Shown in pieces: positions 10,686-22,935 of a DNA stretch of 64,000 bases. A program made the position numbers and the translations under genes. The notes under the pieces were generated by a model that was not told where the DNA came from, did no database searches, and saw only the letters and a list, made by a program, of their open reading frames with translations. This DNA is from Deuterostichococcus epilithicus (lineage: Eukaryota; Chlorophyta; Trebouxiophyceae; Prasiolales; Stichococcaceae). How positions within the stretch are numbered: position 1 is the stretch's first letter; every line of letters begins with the position of its first letter. The stretch is taken from contig JAVTLE010000008.1 in NCBI GenBank assembly GCA_033439295.1, positions 248,001 through 312,000 on the forward strand. The letters run 5' to 3'.

Positions 10686-13600
10686 ATGATATCATCCCTG
10701 GGCGTCCTGCCGCCTTCCCTCACCAGGACCCCACAGAACGCACCATCCAGCAACCAGCTGATCCGGCAGCGAGCACAGCTTCATAGCCAACGCATCGGGT
10801 CGCTTCCGCTCCAGTATGCCAGAAGAGAACGATCGCTAGTCATCGCCGCAGCTGATGCCTCTGTCAAGGTCAAGCTCGGCATGGCGGCCGACCGCGGGTC
10901 GCTGGATCTCAGCGAGTGTGACCTGTTGGAGGTCCCTCCTGAGGTCTTCGACATTGCAAATTTGGAGGTGTGCCCCAGCTCACGTAGCGTCTGCCCTGAA
11001 GGCACGATATGCCCTGACCAGCATGCCATGACGATCCATGCACCCATCCGCCGCCGCCGCCATCAATACCTTCCGAAAATCACCATGCACCAAACTACCG
11101 GGTCAAGACCGCTGCCGACGACCGCAGGAGCTGTCGCTGGTGGCTAACAACCTCAAAGAGCTGCCAGCGGGCATCGGCAAGCTGACCGCTCTGAAGCGGC
11201 TGCAGCTGGCGGGCAACCAGTTTGAGACGTTGCCGGACGAGCTTGGGCAGTGCCAGCAGCTGGAGGTGGGCCAGCAGTGCAGCTGCGGACGACCCGGAGG
11301 CAGTGACCTCCGCTACACATGGCTCGAACCTGCTGCATGCCTTTCCCCCCAAACACGTGTGTGGTGTGCAAGAAGTTTGTCATGCCATCAGGCAGAACCT
11401 TGTGTGCTGCGGCAGGGGCTGTGGCTTGGTGGAAACCTGCTGCGGCGGCTGCCCGACACGCTGGGGCAGCTGACGGCGCTGCGCAATCTGGCTCTGTCTG
11501 GCAACCGTGTGACGGAGCTGCCCGCCTGTATCAACTCTCTGACGGTGCGTACATTGTGGCTGCCTGCTTCCGGCTGCCGCAGGCGCTGCACTCACATCGG
11601 ACAGAAAGTCATGAACATTGGGCATCACCCGCACCTCTTGACGTTTGCAGGTCAATCATGCTGGTTGCCGATTCGAGTCTCAGTCTTGGAAGCTCACAAA
11701 CTCGTGACAAGCTCAAACTTGCAGGCCCTCACAAACCTGGAGGTCGCGGGCAACCAGCTGTCCACGCTGCCAGACCTGGACCAGCTCACAAACCTTCAGA
11801 AGCTGGCGGCTTATGGCAACCAGATATCAGACCTGCTGCCCTCGCTCGGCGGCATGGCGGCGCTTCGGGAGCTGTGGCTGCAGGGCAACGCGCTCACGGC
11901 GCTGCCGTCGGCCATCGGCCAGCTGCAGGTGGGCAGGCGCCCAGCCAGCAGGGTTTAGGGTTGAGGGTTGCCCAGTGACCTCGATGCTGATGTAAAGCTT
12001 TCACATGTGCCCCCTGCTCAGGCGCTGGAGCAGCTGTCAGTAGCGGACAACGTGCTGGAGGACCTGCCGGCGGAGTGCACCGGCCTCACCTCCCTGCGCT
12101 CCCTCAGCCTGTGCGCCCCTGAGCCTAACGTATAAGATTGACATGAATTGTTTGACATAAATAAGACCACTAGTTTTGTCAACACAGCCCCGCCAGTCCC
12201 CCGCCTTGCAACGCCTCACAGCGCCCTGCACAGCATGTTTCGTCTGGTGCAGACACTGAAGAGTGCACCGCCCGGCACTGCAGTGCGCTGCATCGGCCGC
12301 CGCCCTGATGCGTCGACGCCGACGCTGAGGCGGCCCACAGGCCGGTCATGTCGTCCGCCGTGCCGGCCTCCCCCACGACGGCGAGCCCCTCCTCGCCGCA
12401 GGTACGGCAACCGGCTGCACGCGCTGCCGGAGTCGGCGCTGGGGCTGCCGGCGCTGAAGGAGCTGTGGCTGGAGAGCAACCCGCTGGGCGACTCCGGGCG
12501 GCTGCGGCCGGCCGGCGAGGACCACCATCTGGCGCTGGGCCCATCGCTACGATCCGTCGGCCTGGACCAGTTCCAGGCATGTGCCTGACCTCGATCACGT
12601 CCCACCTCTTAGCCTGCCGCAGGGCGGGTCCCTGAGGGTGCCCGACATGCGGAGCAGGTGTCACTGCGTCCGGGCGCAGGCCGGCAGTGCCATGCCCACG
12701 CCAAAAGCCGCCGCCGGGGCCGCTGCCGCCGCCGGCAGCGCACCCTGCCGCCCAGGCCCCGGCGGCGGCGGCGGCGGCCAGCCAGGAAGCGTTCCGCACG
12801 TGCTCCAGTCCACCCGGACGGAGTCTGATGCTGAGGGACCCCAGCCCCCAGGCTGAATGCGGTCCCCTCAACCCTGAACCCTCCATGCAGGTGGGGCGGC
12901 TGAAGCAGGGCCGGCTGGACGACCTGGCGGGGGTGCTGCGCCCCGGCGAGGTGGCGCCGGCGGGCGGGGGCCGCGGGTACTTCAAGCTGAAGCGCGCCGA
13001 GCGGCGGGACCCGGGCAGCAGCGCCGCGCCGGCCGGCCAGCCGCGCCTGCTGGTGGTGCGCCTTTTGTAATCCATTTTATTGACGGTGCGCCGCCCGCTA
13101 GGCCCCGCGGCAGCTTGCGCTGTTGCAGGCTGTGCGATGCAGGTTTCGTGAAGCGCCAGGCCATTGGCGGCAGTTGTCCGTTGCAAGCCTTGAAAGACAC
13201 AGGTGGCTCCAAAGCCGCATATCAGCTCTGGGCTTACGAAGCGCTTGCGGCTGCGCTGTGCACTGTGTAAGCCCGCGACGCACGCCGCACCATCGCAGCG
13301 GCGGCCGAGCCTTCGCGGGGATGGTATGGGCGGCGCCGCCCGCACATGCTTGCGCTGCATGAGCTGTAGTGTGCCGGGACGCCACGCAAGAGCTTCCGGC
13401 CCTTCAATGTCCGAACAACAGCCCGACGCCGACCCGCAGTCGCGCGACAGCGCAGGTGACCTTTGGCAGCGCGCCGGGCGTGCCGAACTGGGGCCGGCTG
13501 CTGCAGCGGGCGTCCGACGGCATGGAGGACGATGACCAGCGCTCCTTCGACACCCTCTTCGTCGTGGACCCCTGCCGCGGCTGGTATGGGGGTGCGCTCC

Positions 13601-15210
13601 TTCGATGCCCTGTTCGCTGTTGGAACCCCATTGCGCCTGGTAGGAAGTGCGTAATAGAAAGCAGGTGCTCTGCTTGGCTGTGCGGATCGAGTGCCCGTTT
13701 GGGCAACCGGCGCATTTCATAGGCTGCAGGACGGTCGGCTTGGTGTGGTGTGTCATACGGCGGCGGTGTTGCAACTTGCACCGCCGGGAGTGTGGTGGAA
13801 ACTGTTTGAGCTTCAAAGGCCTGCCATGATCAATTCCACAGGTTCAAAGCATGCACGATCGCCCGTCCTGCAGGCGGCGAGGAGGAGGGTGAAGAGGTGG
13901 GCTTCGGCTACTACAAGCGGCGCATTGCAGAGTTTTCGGCCCGCTACGAGAAGGTTCTGCTGCTGGGCGACTCCATGGGTGCGTCGTGCTGGCGGCCTTC
14001 TGGGACTGTGGCTCAAGACTCTAAACACAACACACTGCATGGCTGCTTTATGTGGATGCTCGCATGCGGACCTGCTCACAGCCGACGTCTTGACACTTGT
14101 GCATGCGATAGAGCTATCGCAGACCGGCGCGGTTTCCAGCTTCGCTGTGGCTCCTCTGCAGGCGGGACGGCGGCGCTGCTGTTCTCCGACCTGGCGACTG
14201 CGGTGCATGCCTTCACGCCGCAGGTGTGCACTGACCCCAACTCCAATGCTCAACCCACCAGCACAACCATGTCGTCAGCACCCTCCCGCACCTGCCCGCT
14301 GCGTTGCGCTCCAGCACACAAGTCCCCTGCGCCACTCCTGTCCTTCGTGACAATTCCGTCGCCTTCAGCCCTGCCCAACCAGCTCGATCCTAGGCCTATT
14401 TGGAACTCCCTGGGCAGGTGACCCTGGAGGAGTCGGGCATCCGGCCGGGCACGGAGCTGGGCTGGCACCGCGCCATGCGGGCGCGCCTGCTGGCGGAGGT
14501 GGAGGGCTGTGGGGCCAATGTCACCATCCACGTCGGCAACTGGCTGCACGACCTGCGGCAGGTGATTGCGCCCCGGAGCCGCTCGGGAAGCTGCCGTATC
14601 ATCGAGTGTGCGCTGGTGGGGCCAGGGATTGGAAGATGGCGTGACGAGGCGCTGCTGGCGAGCAGCCGGAGCTACCCCGGCCCTGGGCTCCTGCTGCCGC
14701 TGCGAATGCGCATGCCCCTGCGCATGCCCCTGCATGCGAAGTGCATGGCGGGAGAGACGCGCCTGCTGTCGGGCAAAAAAAGCTTCAGTAGTGAGGCTTG
14801 CCGCTGCCGCGCCAGGCCCGGGTGGTGCCGAAGGAGCAGGCCAAACTGGAAATATACGACCTGGACAGTCACCGGCTGGCGTACTACCTGGACCGGGATG
14901 ACAAACTGGTGCCGCTTATCCAGCGCGCCCTGAAGAAGGCGAGTGTTTCTGGATGGGTTACTCGTATCCGAAATCCTAAGATTCCCACCCCCAGCAGCGC
15001 TGCCTTGATGTGTAGCGACGAGTTGCTTGCGCACATCATCAACCAATAGTGCGGCGCTGGCTGTGCCCACTGCAGCAAGCGGCTAGGCAATGGGCCAGAC
15101 TGCACAATGGCAATGATTTTGCCGTCAAAACTCAAATGAACGGCTTGTCACCATGTCAGCAGGAGCTGGGGTACCCCATCAAGGCGGTGAGGATGGCCAA
15201 CCTGCTGTAA
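10686..15210 (+). CDS. Leucine-rich-repeat protein with C-terminal serine-hydrolase-like domain
   Basis: The N-terminus MISSLGVLPPSLTRTPQ plus an Arg/Ser-rich stretch looks like an organelle transit peptide. LRR exons follow: 10686-10966, 11128-11265 (ELSLVANNLKELPAGIGKL), 11414-11544 (GLWLGGNLLRRLPDTLGQL), 11725-11928 (LRELWLQGNALTALP), from 12022 (LEQLSVADNVLEDLP), and from 12402 (YGNRLHALPESALGLPALK). These are plant-intracellular-type LRRs. The second half has VGRLKQGRLDDLAGVLRPGE (12891), FGSAPGVPNWGRLLQRA (about 13463), FGYYKRRIAEFSARY and VLLLGDSMGAS (about 13955). The GDSMG matches the GxSxG nucleophile elbow. AGGTAALLFSDLATAVHAF, a core exon ending near 14560, KLEIYDLDSHRLAYYLDRDD, and the end YPIKAVRMANLL with TAA at 15208-15210 follow. 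The substrate is unknown. The 12600-12890 and 13070-13450 segments are treated as introns. Confidence 0.85.
11951..11970 (+). repeat. Telomere-like motif in LRR-hydrolase intron
   Basis: The sequence GGGTTTAGGGTTGAGGGTTG lies about 20 bases inside the intron that starts at 11929. It holds one exact TTTAGGG unit plus degenerate neighbours. A C-rich counterpart (AACCCTGAACCCT, 12870-12882) precedes a 3' splice site of the same gene. Confidence 0.6.
13540..13643 (+). repeat. Exon end duplicated in the following intron
   Basis: The exon end at 13540-13588 (starting CGCTCCTTCGACACCCTCTT, encoding RSFDTLFVVDPCRGWYG) is followed, right after its GGTGCG donor, by a diverged copy at 13594-13643 starting CGCTCCTTCGATGCCCTGTT. 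The copy ends in CTGGTAGGAAG, a second plausible GT donor. This is the same kind of exon-edge duplication as in eIF2A and SERAC1. Confidence 0.75.
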
Positions 15211-16243
15211 TGCCACAGCCAGGGCAGCGGCTTGCGGGAGGAGGACAGCAGACACAACCAGCGAAGGCACCCAACCGCAGCTACCAGCCACTGGGGCCTG
15301 ATAGTCGTGGCCGTCAACAGGCACTTCCCAAAAGCGGCCATGCCATTATCTCATGGAGGGCAGTCTTCAGAGAGATATTTATATTACGCAGGCTGAAAGT
15401 GAGGTTTGCATGCGACTGCTTATTGGAATTGAATGCCCGTGAATAAACGTCATCCAGAAGGTTGGCATCGGCAGTGTGCAAGGTTTGGACGCACGATTAC
15501 ACTCGGGACTCGGCAGCCTGGACCAAGCCAAGGTGCCGCAACTGCAGGCAACCATGTGCAGGAATTCTTCATCAAGCGCAATAAAACCCACCACACAGGT
15601 CTGCTAGAACGCCTGACATTCATTTGTTGAAGATAGGCCAAACCAAACACATCCTGGACACAGCCTGGGCATGCATGCGATTGAAGCAGCATTGGTGCTG
15701 CCGAGGCCTCAAAACACAATTCAACTTGTAGTTGTTCGACCTTTTGAGCTGTTTCCGTTCTCGAGTGTGGAATCGCAGCACACTTTTGAGATGTGCATAT
15801 TGGTATGGGATGTGTCCTGGAAAATAGCGCCGCTCCACAGTCACTGCTATTGTTATACTGTCCCCACCTCCCTTTGCGTGGCACCTGCTGGGTGCCGGCT
15901 CGCGCCGTTCATAGGCTCATGGGCCGCGTCGCACCGGGAATTTACCGGAAGAAGGGTGCCGTCAGCACCTCAGCGGCGGTCAAGCTTGGATTTGAAGGAA
16001 ACTGCCAGGCCTTGAGCTGCAGCACCTGCGGATAGTCAGGCGAGGCCAGCAGTCTCAGAGACACTTGTCATGGAACAACACGCGTCTGGCTGAGGGCACA
16101 GGCAAGCGGCAACAGACAGCGGGCCACACAGGCGCACGCGCCTGAACAGCAGCAGCATGGTACATCACGTGGTGGACCGTCTCTTGCACGAATTACAGTT
16201 GCAGTACAGCAGCCCGTGACACAGGAGGAGGCCTGGCCAGCGG
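15211..16243. other. Convergent intergenic region with kinase polyadenylation motif
   Basis: This lies between the stop of the LRR-hydrolase and the stop of the minus-strand kinase. A minus-strand TGTAA at 16197-16193, about 50 bases past the kinase stop, is a good chlorophyte polyadenylation signal. The LRR-hydrolase has a TGTAA overlapping its own stop codon (15206-15210). No additional gene is supported. Confidence 0.55.
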
Positions 16244-19200
16244 TCAATTGGCGCCCGGGTGCTGGGCAGGGCAAGCACGCACCGGGCGCAGTATGTAGGA
16301 GCGGTGGACGAAGGTGCGGCGGCGCGCCCGCAGGCCCCGCCGCTCGGATGCCGGCACGCCAAAGCACTGCACCACGGCGGGCAGCTGCACCGGCAAGCAC
16401 TGCACCAGGGCGCCGTCCTGCTCCGAGGAGAACGTGGCGGTTGGCTTCACACCTGCACGCAACAGGTAATATGTTAGGTCATCTGCACATGCTCATGGTT
16501 CGCAATCATGGTTCAGTGCTGCTGCGCAGGTGGAGGCGTGCCGCCCGGGGGGGAGGGGGAGCAGGCGATGACGCCCAGCAGGCGCAGCATGTGAGCAGGC
16601 GGCTGCAATGGGGAGCAAGGAGCAACGCGCACCGCACACGTGACGGATGAGAGACAGCAGGCGCTTGACGGCGGGGCGGTCCTTCTCTGGCCACACCCGG
16701 CCGTGAATTTTCTGGCTCAGGTCGAACAGCAGGTGGTACACGTCTCCTGCGGTTCCGAAACCGTTACTCAGGCGCAATTACCAGAGTCAAAACGTCTGCG
16801 CTGCCGTGGATCGCCGGCTCAGAGACATGGTGGCAGCATGGGAGCCGCTGTCAGGCGGCACAATGCACGGTGTGACACAGGCAAGCGGAAGAGCAGTTTG
16901 GCAAGGGGCCCTAGGGTGCCAGGTGGTTTACAGTTTAGTGTTTCGCCCCAGGGTGCCGGTGGGAGTCGAGGGGATCGGGGAGCATGCAGCCGCTACGGCG
17001 CGCACCCTTGCCGCGCCAGGCCGCTTGGTGGATGGCTTCCGGCGCCGAGCCGCACATGCGGATGGGCAGCAGGTACCAGGGGGCTCTCCGGGCGTCGCCG
17101 CCGACCTCGAGGTTGGTGTCCGCGCCCTCGTCCGCGGCGTACATCTCGTCGAAGCGCGCCAGCCCTAGGTCGATGATCTTGAAGGTGGTCGCGCCGCCGG
17201 TCCTGCGAGGCCATGGTGGGAGGCTGTCAGAGCGCGGTTGTGCTGCCAGTCAGGAGGAAACGATCGTGCAGGGTCAAGGGCGAGGCGCCGCGTGCCAAGG
17301 CTTGCAACCGACGGGCCGAGGGCCGCCGTCAGTGGCCCGACTGCCAGTCATCACCAGCGCCACACCACAGCAAGGCACCGCACCGGTCTGCTGGGGTGCC
17401 GACGAGGCCGGCGGAGATAGGGTCATGTGCGTCCTGCGACGAGTCCGGCGTGTGCTCCATGACGTTGTCCAGCCGCAGGTCGTAGTGGTGGAACCTGCGG
17501 CGCAGCGCTCGCCCGTTCACGACGGGCATCTTCTATTGCGGCATTGCATCCGGCGCGGCGGTGGCATTGAAGGGCGACCAGGACCCGGCAGGATACGATG
17601 GGCCACACGCATGCGGAGGCTGTTGAGGAGCCAGGGTGTGGGGGCTGCAGGTTTTAGGGTCTAGGTTCAGGGTGGTGCAAAGGCGCACCCGAAGGCGCGC
17701 TGCGCGACGTCCAGCGCGGTGAACACCTGGTGCAGCATGTCCCGGATGTAGTGGATGTCGTGGAAGTCGCGGGCGGTGATGACCTTGTCCACCGACTGCC
17801 CGTTGATGCGCTCCATCACCATGCCTGCGAGAAGTGAGGGGGCGTGCTGTGATCTGACTGACACTGCAAGCTCCAGGTCGCTGCCTGCTTGAATATGTCA
17901 GGAAAATTATAGACGACAGCTGGGTGCCGCCCGTGAGGTGGGGCCAGACCTTTCTGTTGCAATGGATGCAGCAACTCATCGCAGAAGTGTAGGAGACACT
18001 TGGATCAGGAAAACGCGGCGCTCACCCATGAGCTTGGAGCCCTTGGAGCCGGCGCGCTTGCGGCTGCGGCACACAGCCGGCCCGATCTTCATGATGCCCG
18101 GCAGCGGCGCCCCGCCTGCGTGCGGGAGTCACAGGCCGCCTCAGATGCCGGCAACCGCGCACGTCCCCTCCCTGCTGCTGTCTGGTGCCAGCCTCCGACC
18201 TGGGAACAGAGCAGGGCCCCCACGGGGAGGGCGCCGCGGCTGGCGCTGACGCCGGAAGGAAAAAGACACGATGCAAAGCTGGCGCCCCCTCCCTTGCAGC
18301 ACGCCAGCGACCTTCACGCGGTCAGCGAGCGTCAGGCGGTCGGTGAAACCCTAAAATCAAGCGCACCAGGACCGAGGGCGGCAAGGCGTTGGCCGGTCGC
18401 CCACTCCCGCTTGTTGTTGGATATGAGCGCCCCGCGGCGGGACGCCTTGAGCACCAGGGGCGCCAGCCGCCCCTCCCTGTCACGCAGCTCGTACACGTGC
18501 GCCTGCGCGGCCGAAGGACATGCAGCTCAGCCAGGCGAGTCGTTCGGTCCACCGCGTCGACGCCCCTGAGGGGGTTTCTTCAGCAGGTTGTCTTGAATGT
18601 TGCACCGGCGCAGGGGCGGGCGTGCTCTGTGAGGCCCCACGTGGGACGCTGGTCGGATCGTACAGGGCTGCAGCAGGCTGGAGGGCAGAGCTCACACTGC
18701 TACTGGGATTTCCTGCGCCACATCTGTCCGAGAATCAAAGCAGGGCGCACCTGGAAGCCGGAGCCGAGGATCTTGCCGACCACCAGGTCGTCGGTGAGGT
18801 GCCGACCCTCCGCCGCCTGCCAGTCGCGGGACACCCAGATGCCGCCCGCCTGCGGGGCCAGAAGCACCCCCTCTTTCGGTGGTTGTCGCATGGGAGGTGC
18901 AGGTGAATCGAGCCGGATGCGCTGCCAGGGACGGCGGCGTTAAACTTGCCAGACAGACTTTGCCTGTGGCGCCCCGAGGCGTCTGCGGAGAGCAATCGAC
19001 CAGGGCAGAGGCCGCTTGTGTTCGCAATTGCTGATAGCTTTCGGAAGGGAAGCATACCTCGGGATCTAGCTGGACATCGCGGATGCGGCCAGCGGTCGTC
19101 TGCGGGTCGTGCATGCGCCCGGCGCGCTCGGCGTGGATGGCCTGCCGCTCCAGAGCGATGCTGGCCTCCCGCCGCAGTTCTAGGGCGCTAGGGTCAGGCT

Positions 19201-19900
19201 GCACAGCGCGGCTGCTCCTGAAGTTGCGCCAGTTCGCCTGCGCAGGGAAGTGCTTGCCGCTTCAAGACATGCCTTCCAGCTGTCTGTCCGAAGACGTGCA
19301 ACACCACATAGGCAGCCCAAGCTGCGTGCACACAGCGACTGCAGGCTGTGTACGGTGTGAGGGCATAGGGATTCTCACCGAAGGGCCGGTGCTCTCCACG
19401 CTGGAGGTGCTGTCGACGCTGTCGGTGCTGCCTGCCCGTGAGGCAGGCGCAGGCCTGCTGCCGATGGCCGCCGCCTCGCCGCCGTGCTGGCCACCGCCAG
19501 CTTCCGCCTGCATGCGGCGGAAGGAGCTGATGTTCCCTTCCACCTGCCTCACCGCCCGCTCGCCGCTGAAGCCGCTCTGCTGCGGCGCCGAGCTGGCGGC
19601 TGCCGCCTCGAAGGGCGACCGCGCCTCGGTGGCCGGCGATGCCGCTGGCGAGCCGGCAGCCATGCCGCGGGCTGCCGTCTGCGACTGGGTTGGGCTGCCG
19701 CGCGCCGCATCGGACGGGGGCGTGCCAGAGGTGCCAGCCTCGTCGAAGCTGCCACGGGCAGGCGGCCCGCGCTGCTCCGGCGTCACCGCGGTGCCCAGCT
19801 GCCACCTCTTGCGCTGTGCCGCGCTGGGTCCACGCTTCCGCTGCTTATTTGCCGCCTGCTGTTCGCCGGCGCCCTTGCGGTTGGCCCCTCGTATGCTCAT
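16244..19900 (-). CDS. Divergent protein kinase with disordered N-terminus
   Basis: The start is chosen at 19900 (MSIRGANRKGAGEQQAANKQ). A further ATG at 20047 is open in frame. Exon 1 (19900-19379) is a Ser/Ala/Gly-rich, probably disordered region ending STDSVDSTSSVESTGPS. Kinase elements follow in order: glycine-rich loop DDLVVGKILGSGFQ (about 18790-18750), the lysine strand LAPLVLKASRRGALISNNK (about 18450), the helix/hinge exon MVMERINGQSVDKVITARDF (about 17820), catalytic loop HHYDLRLDNVM (about 17485), metal-binding FKIIDLGLARFDE (about 17185) with DLG in place of DFG, the C-lobe exon DVYHLLFDLSQKIHGRVWP (about 16735), and a last exon ending ACPAQHPGAN with TGA at 16244-16246. The catalytic Asp, Asn and DLG Asp are all present, so it is probably active. 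Substrate and pathway are unknown. A TGTAA motif lies about 50 bases downstream. Confidence 0.82.
17651..17672 (+). repeat. Telomere-like motif in kinase intron
   Basis: On the plus strand the run GTTTTAGGGTCTAGGTTCAG (17651-17670) and the bases after it contain TTTAGGG and a degenerate second unit. In the direction of the kinase gene it reads as the C-rich strand, close to the 5' end of the intron after AQRAFG. Confidence 0.5.
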
Positions 19901-20276
19901 GGCGACTTCGCAGAGCGCTCTTGTGTGCTCGTCCTGCGCGTGTGCAATCCGAAGGCTGAGGCTTTGCGAGCAGACGTTCAGATTGACAGATGGTCGTTGA
20001 CCGCTGAACTCGCCGCCGCCAAAGCCGCCGCCGTGTACAGCCAGCACAGCGATTTGCGCTCAAAGCATGCACTTTCTCCAGAATTGGCAGCTCGTATTCG
20101 AGCTTGTCAGAGCAGTGCTTACTTCTATCCGAGGGCAAAGCACTGGGAGGCAGCTAGTCATCCGCTGGCAGCTGAACCGGCAAGCGAGGCGAGGACCCGA
20201 GAAGCAGCCTGGTGCCACTACTGCATTACATGTTTGGACCTCAGACTATGAACTGCAGTGTAGCGTTTCGCGGACA

Positions 20277-20960
20277 TCACGTTGAAGCGTGCCAGCGTGG
20301 GCGTTCCAAACGTCGGAGGAGCCCCAAGGAAGGTGGCAAAAAAGTGTTCGGCAAAGCGCCCATGTCGGAGGGGGCTGCACGGTGCAACTCCACGACAAGA
20401 TAGAACCCTTCTGATGGGACTGCGTCCCAGCTGTACCAGGCAAGCTTCCGGTCAAAGGTGTGCACCTGGCAAACAGTCGGGTCCTGGCCGTCTCTGGACC
20501 CACCCGTGGTTTGGAACGGGTTGCGCGGCAGACCGATGCGCTGCTGATCACTTCTGATCAACTCAGTGACTTTCGGAGCTCCGAGGGCGAAGATGCGGTC
20601 CTGTTGCACCGCCGCACGCACGTCACGGGGTGCTGGTGCTTGCGTGCTTTCTTCTTTCCTGCTTGCTTCTTTCTTGGTTGATTGCTGTCTGAAGACGCGT
20701 CGAATGATGCCACAATTTTGATTGCTGGCTGCAGCTTGAGCGTTTGACCGTGCTGAGAGTGGCTGCCGAAGGGTGGGCATGTGACCATGACAGCAGATGA
20801 GAACCTATTGGTAAAGGGAGTCACGCTCCAGCTGGTGCGCAGGCCATCTGGCAGTCGGAGCTTGGTCGCCAGCCAGCGCCTCACGAGAGTCTCGCTCATC
20901 ACGGAAGTGCAGCCCTGGGCCAGGCCCAAACAGCTTCTTCTAAGCGGGGCCAGCAACAGG
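20277..20960 (-). CDS. Possible unrecognised minus-strand exons
   Basis: Two open segments look more protein-like than their surroundings. One, near 20915-20825, follows an acceptor-like GGCCCAG and reads SETLVRRWLATKLRLPDGLR. The other, near 20700-20300, includes KVTELIRSDQQRIGLPRNPF and HTFDRKLAWYSWDAVPSEG and ends at a stop at 20277. They could be exons of one short gene whose start lies upstream of the kinase promoter. No family was recognised and the joins were not resolved. Chance open reading in GC-rich DNA is the main alternative. Confidence 0.2.
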
Positions 20961-21470
20961 TACTGTCATGGTAAAAGGGCGCGGCCAATTGTGGTCTTCT
21001 TGTGTTTGCCTCAAGACAGCCGCCCATCGAGTGCCGTCCGCACGACTTGACAGCTATGCAGTGAGCACAACAGCTGTTAAGCACAACAGCTTACAGCCGT
21101 CATTCTGATTCGAAATTGTCTGCCGCCATCGTCACACAATCCTCCTGAACAGCGCTCAAAATCCGCAAGCCCGCACAACGTCTTCCGCTTACAACCTGCA
21201 CAATTTCTTCCGCTCAAGCTAGCAGGCGACGTTGCCGCACATGCCGCTCCTTGAGCAACATGTCGCCAAAAGCTGAGCCAGAACCTACAAGCAAGCAAAT
21301 GGCGCCGTTGCTGCAATCCACCATTTCTTCGGTCAGTTTACGGACGGACGACAGACAAACGCCCAGCGCAGCATGCAAAGCAACTGCCAACACACCTCCA
21401 GTCGAGCGCATGCCGGAAGACAAGCGAGCTGCTGGCGATGGCGCTCCAATTCTTCCCGCCTTCAGCTCCA

Positions 21471-22935
21471 TCACTCTGCAGGCGGCAGGTTCTGGAGCCA
21501 GCCAGGGGCTCCGGGTAGCCTCTTGCCCTTCCCACGGCCCTGCACATTGCCAGGGCGTTTAGTATCGCCCCCTCTGCCGCCTGCCTTGCCTGTCTTGCGC
21601 CTGCCTGGCTGCTGCGCTCTGCCGGCAGCAAGCTGCTCCGGCACGCTGGCCGCTGTTGCTGCTGCAGCAGCAGCCGGCCCGTCCCGCTGTCTTGCCGCCG
21701 TGCTTGCCTTTCGCTGGGCGACCGGAGTGCCAGTCACCGCTGCATCAGCGGCGTGCTGCTGGTCGCCCTCACGTGGCGGCGGCGCAATCACGACCACGTC
21801 TGGCGGCACGACGCCGTCCCAGCCGCCCGCGCCGCGCTTGGGCTTGTATGGCAGGCTGTCGCCCCAAGAAATGGGCTGGATGTCGCTGCCGCCGCTGGCT
21901 GCGCTGCCCTCCATGTCCCTTGCGGAAGGCCTTGACGTGCCGCCTGGCTCGCCCGCGTCTGGAAGATCCAGCGCAAGGGTTGCTGAGTGGTCGTCCTCCT
22001 CCTCGGAGTCACTGCCCCATGCCTCCGCCTCCAGCAGCCACCGCTCCAGCAGTGCATCGTCCACGGACTCGTCGTTGCCTGTATAACCACGCACAGCACA
22101 GCATCCGTCTCAGACGTGCGAATCGATGCCTTCAACACGCCCTGCTTGGCTGCATCGTCGCGAGAGCTTACAGTCATGCAAAGAGGCATGTTGTAATGGC
22201 GGACACCTGAAGGTGAAGGCGGCGGTGATTGAGGTGTGGCGGCATGTCTTCGCACGCCAGCGTGGGGCAGGCGTGACGGATGTGAATTTCCAAGGACGGG
22301 TTGTGATCTGCAGCTGCACGGCAGGCACCTGCGATGCCGCAGTAGCAGATTATAGCGCGACACTGCACAAGGTGGCAGAGCGCACAAACTGGTGCAACTA
22401 AGAGCTTTCGATGCACGCTATACATGTGCAGCAGCTCGCCTGTGGGGCAGAAGGCTGCAGTGGCTGCATGGTGGTCGATATCGTGCGATCATATGGTCGA
22501 CACCCCTCGTCCGAAAGCGACGATGTGTCGCCTAAAGTTTCAAACTATCTGGCACGCAGTCACATGCAATGTCCAAGCAGATACGCGATTGAACAATCTT
22601 TAAGGAATGCACTTCTACCACTCTCTGGGCTCGCACCCAAGAATGCGCGAACGGCGAAAGGCTCGGCCGAGGGGCTTCGACGTGTGCAACATCTTAACAT
22701 TACTTACCCTCCCTTGCGGTAAGCGGAGCGCCGGTGCAGAGCAGCTTGTCGCGCTGATGTACCTGGGCCAGTTTCGCAATGCCTTCACCAACTGCTGCTC
22801 GTTTACCTCAGGCAATTTTGCCACGGCATTGCCGTAGTCTGGGAGCTGGCCCGAGCAACGGAGTGTGAGCAGCAATACAGACGTAAGCAACCCTCGGCAG
22901 CCTGCCCGCGAATTTTGGCGCAGTGTAGAACACAA
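21471..22935 (-). CDS. Unrecognised acidic protein (exons unresolved)
   Basis: The best-supported exon runs from about 22079 to the stop at 21471. It begins NDESVDDALLERWLLEAEAW, passes through a strongly acidic GSDSEEEDDHS, then ISWGDSLPYKPKRGAGGWDG and VPPDVVVIAPPPREGDQ, and ends in a basic Gly/Arg-rich tail KAGGRGGDTKRPGNV to LQNLPPAE. An upstream exon may be LEIHIRHACPTLACEDMP (about 22290-22210), ending at a CAG/GTGTCC donor. A further upstream exon may be QLPDYGNAVAKLPEVNEQQL (about 22845-22780), with a hydrophobic GLLTSVLLLTLRCSG before it. No known domain was identified. The acidic-then-basic composition suggests a nuclear or RNA-associated protein, but this is a guess. Confidence 0.35.

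Noticed and set aside
12179-13816. A 545-codon open frame on the minus strand
   Set aside because: Antisense to the LRR-hydrolase gene, no domain, and composition driven by GC bias.
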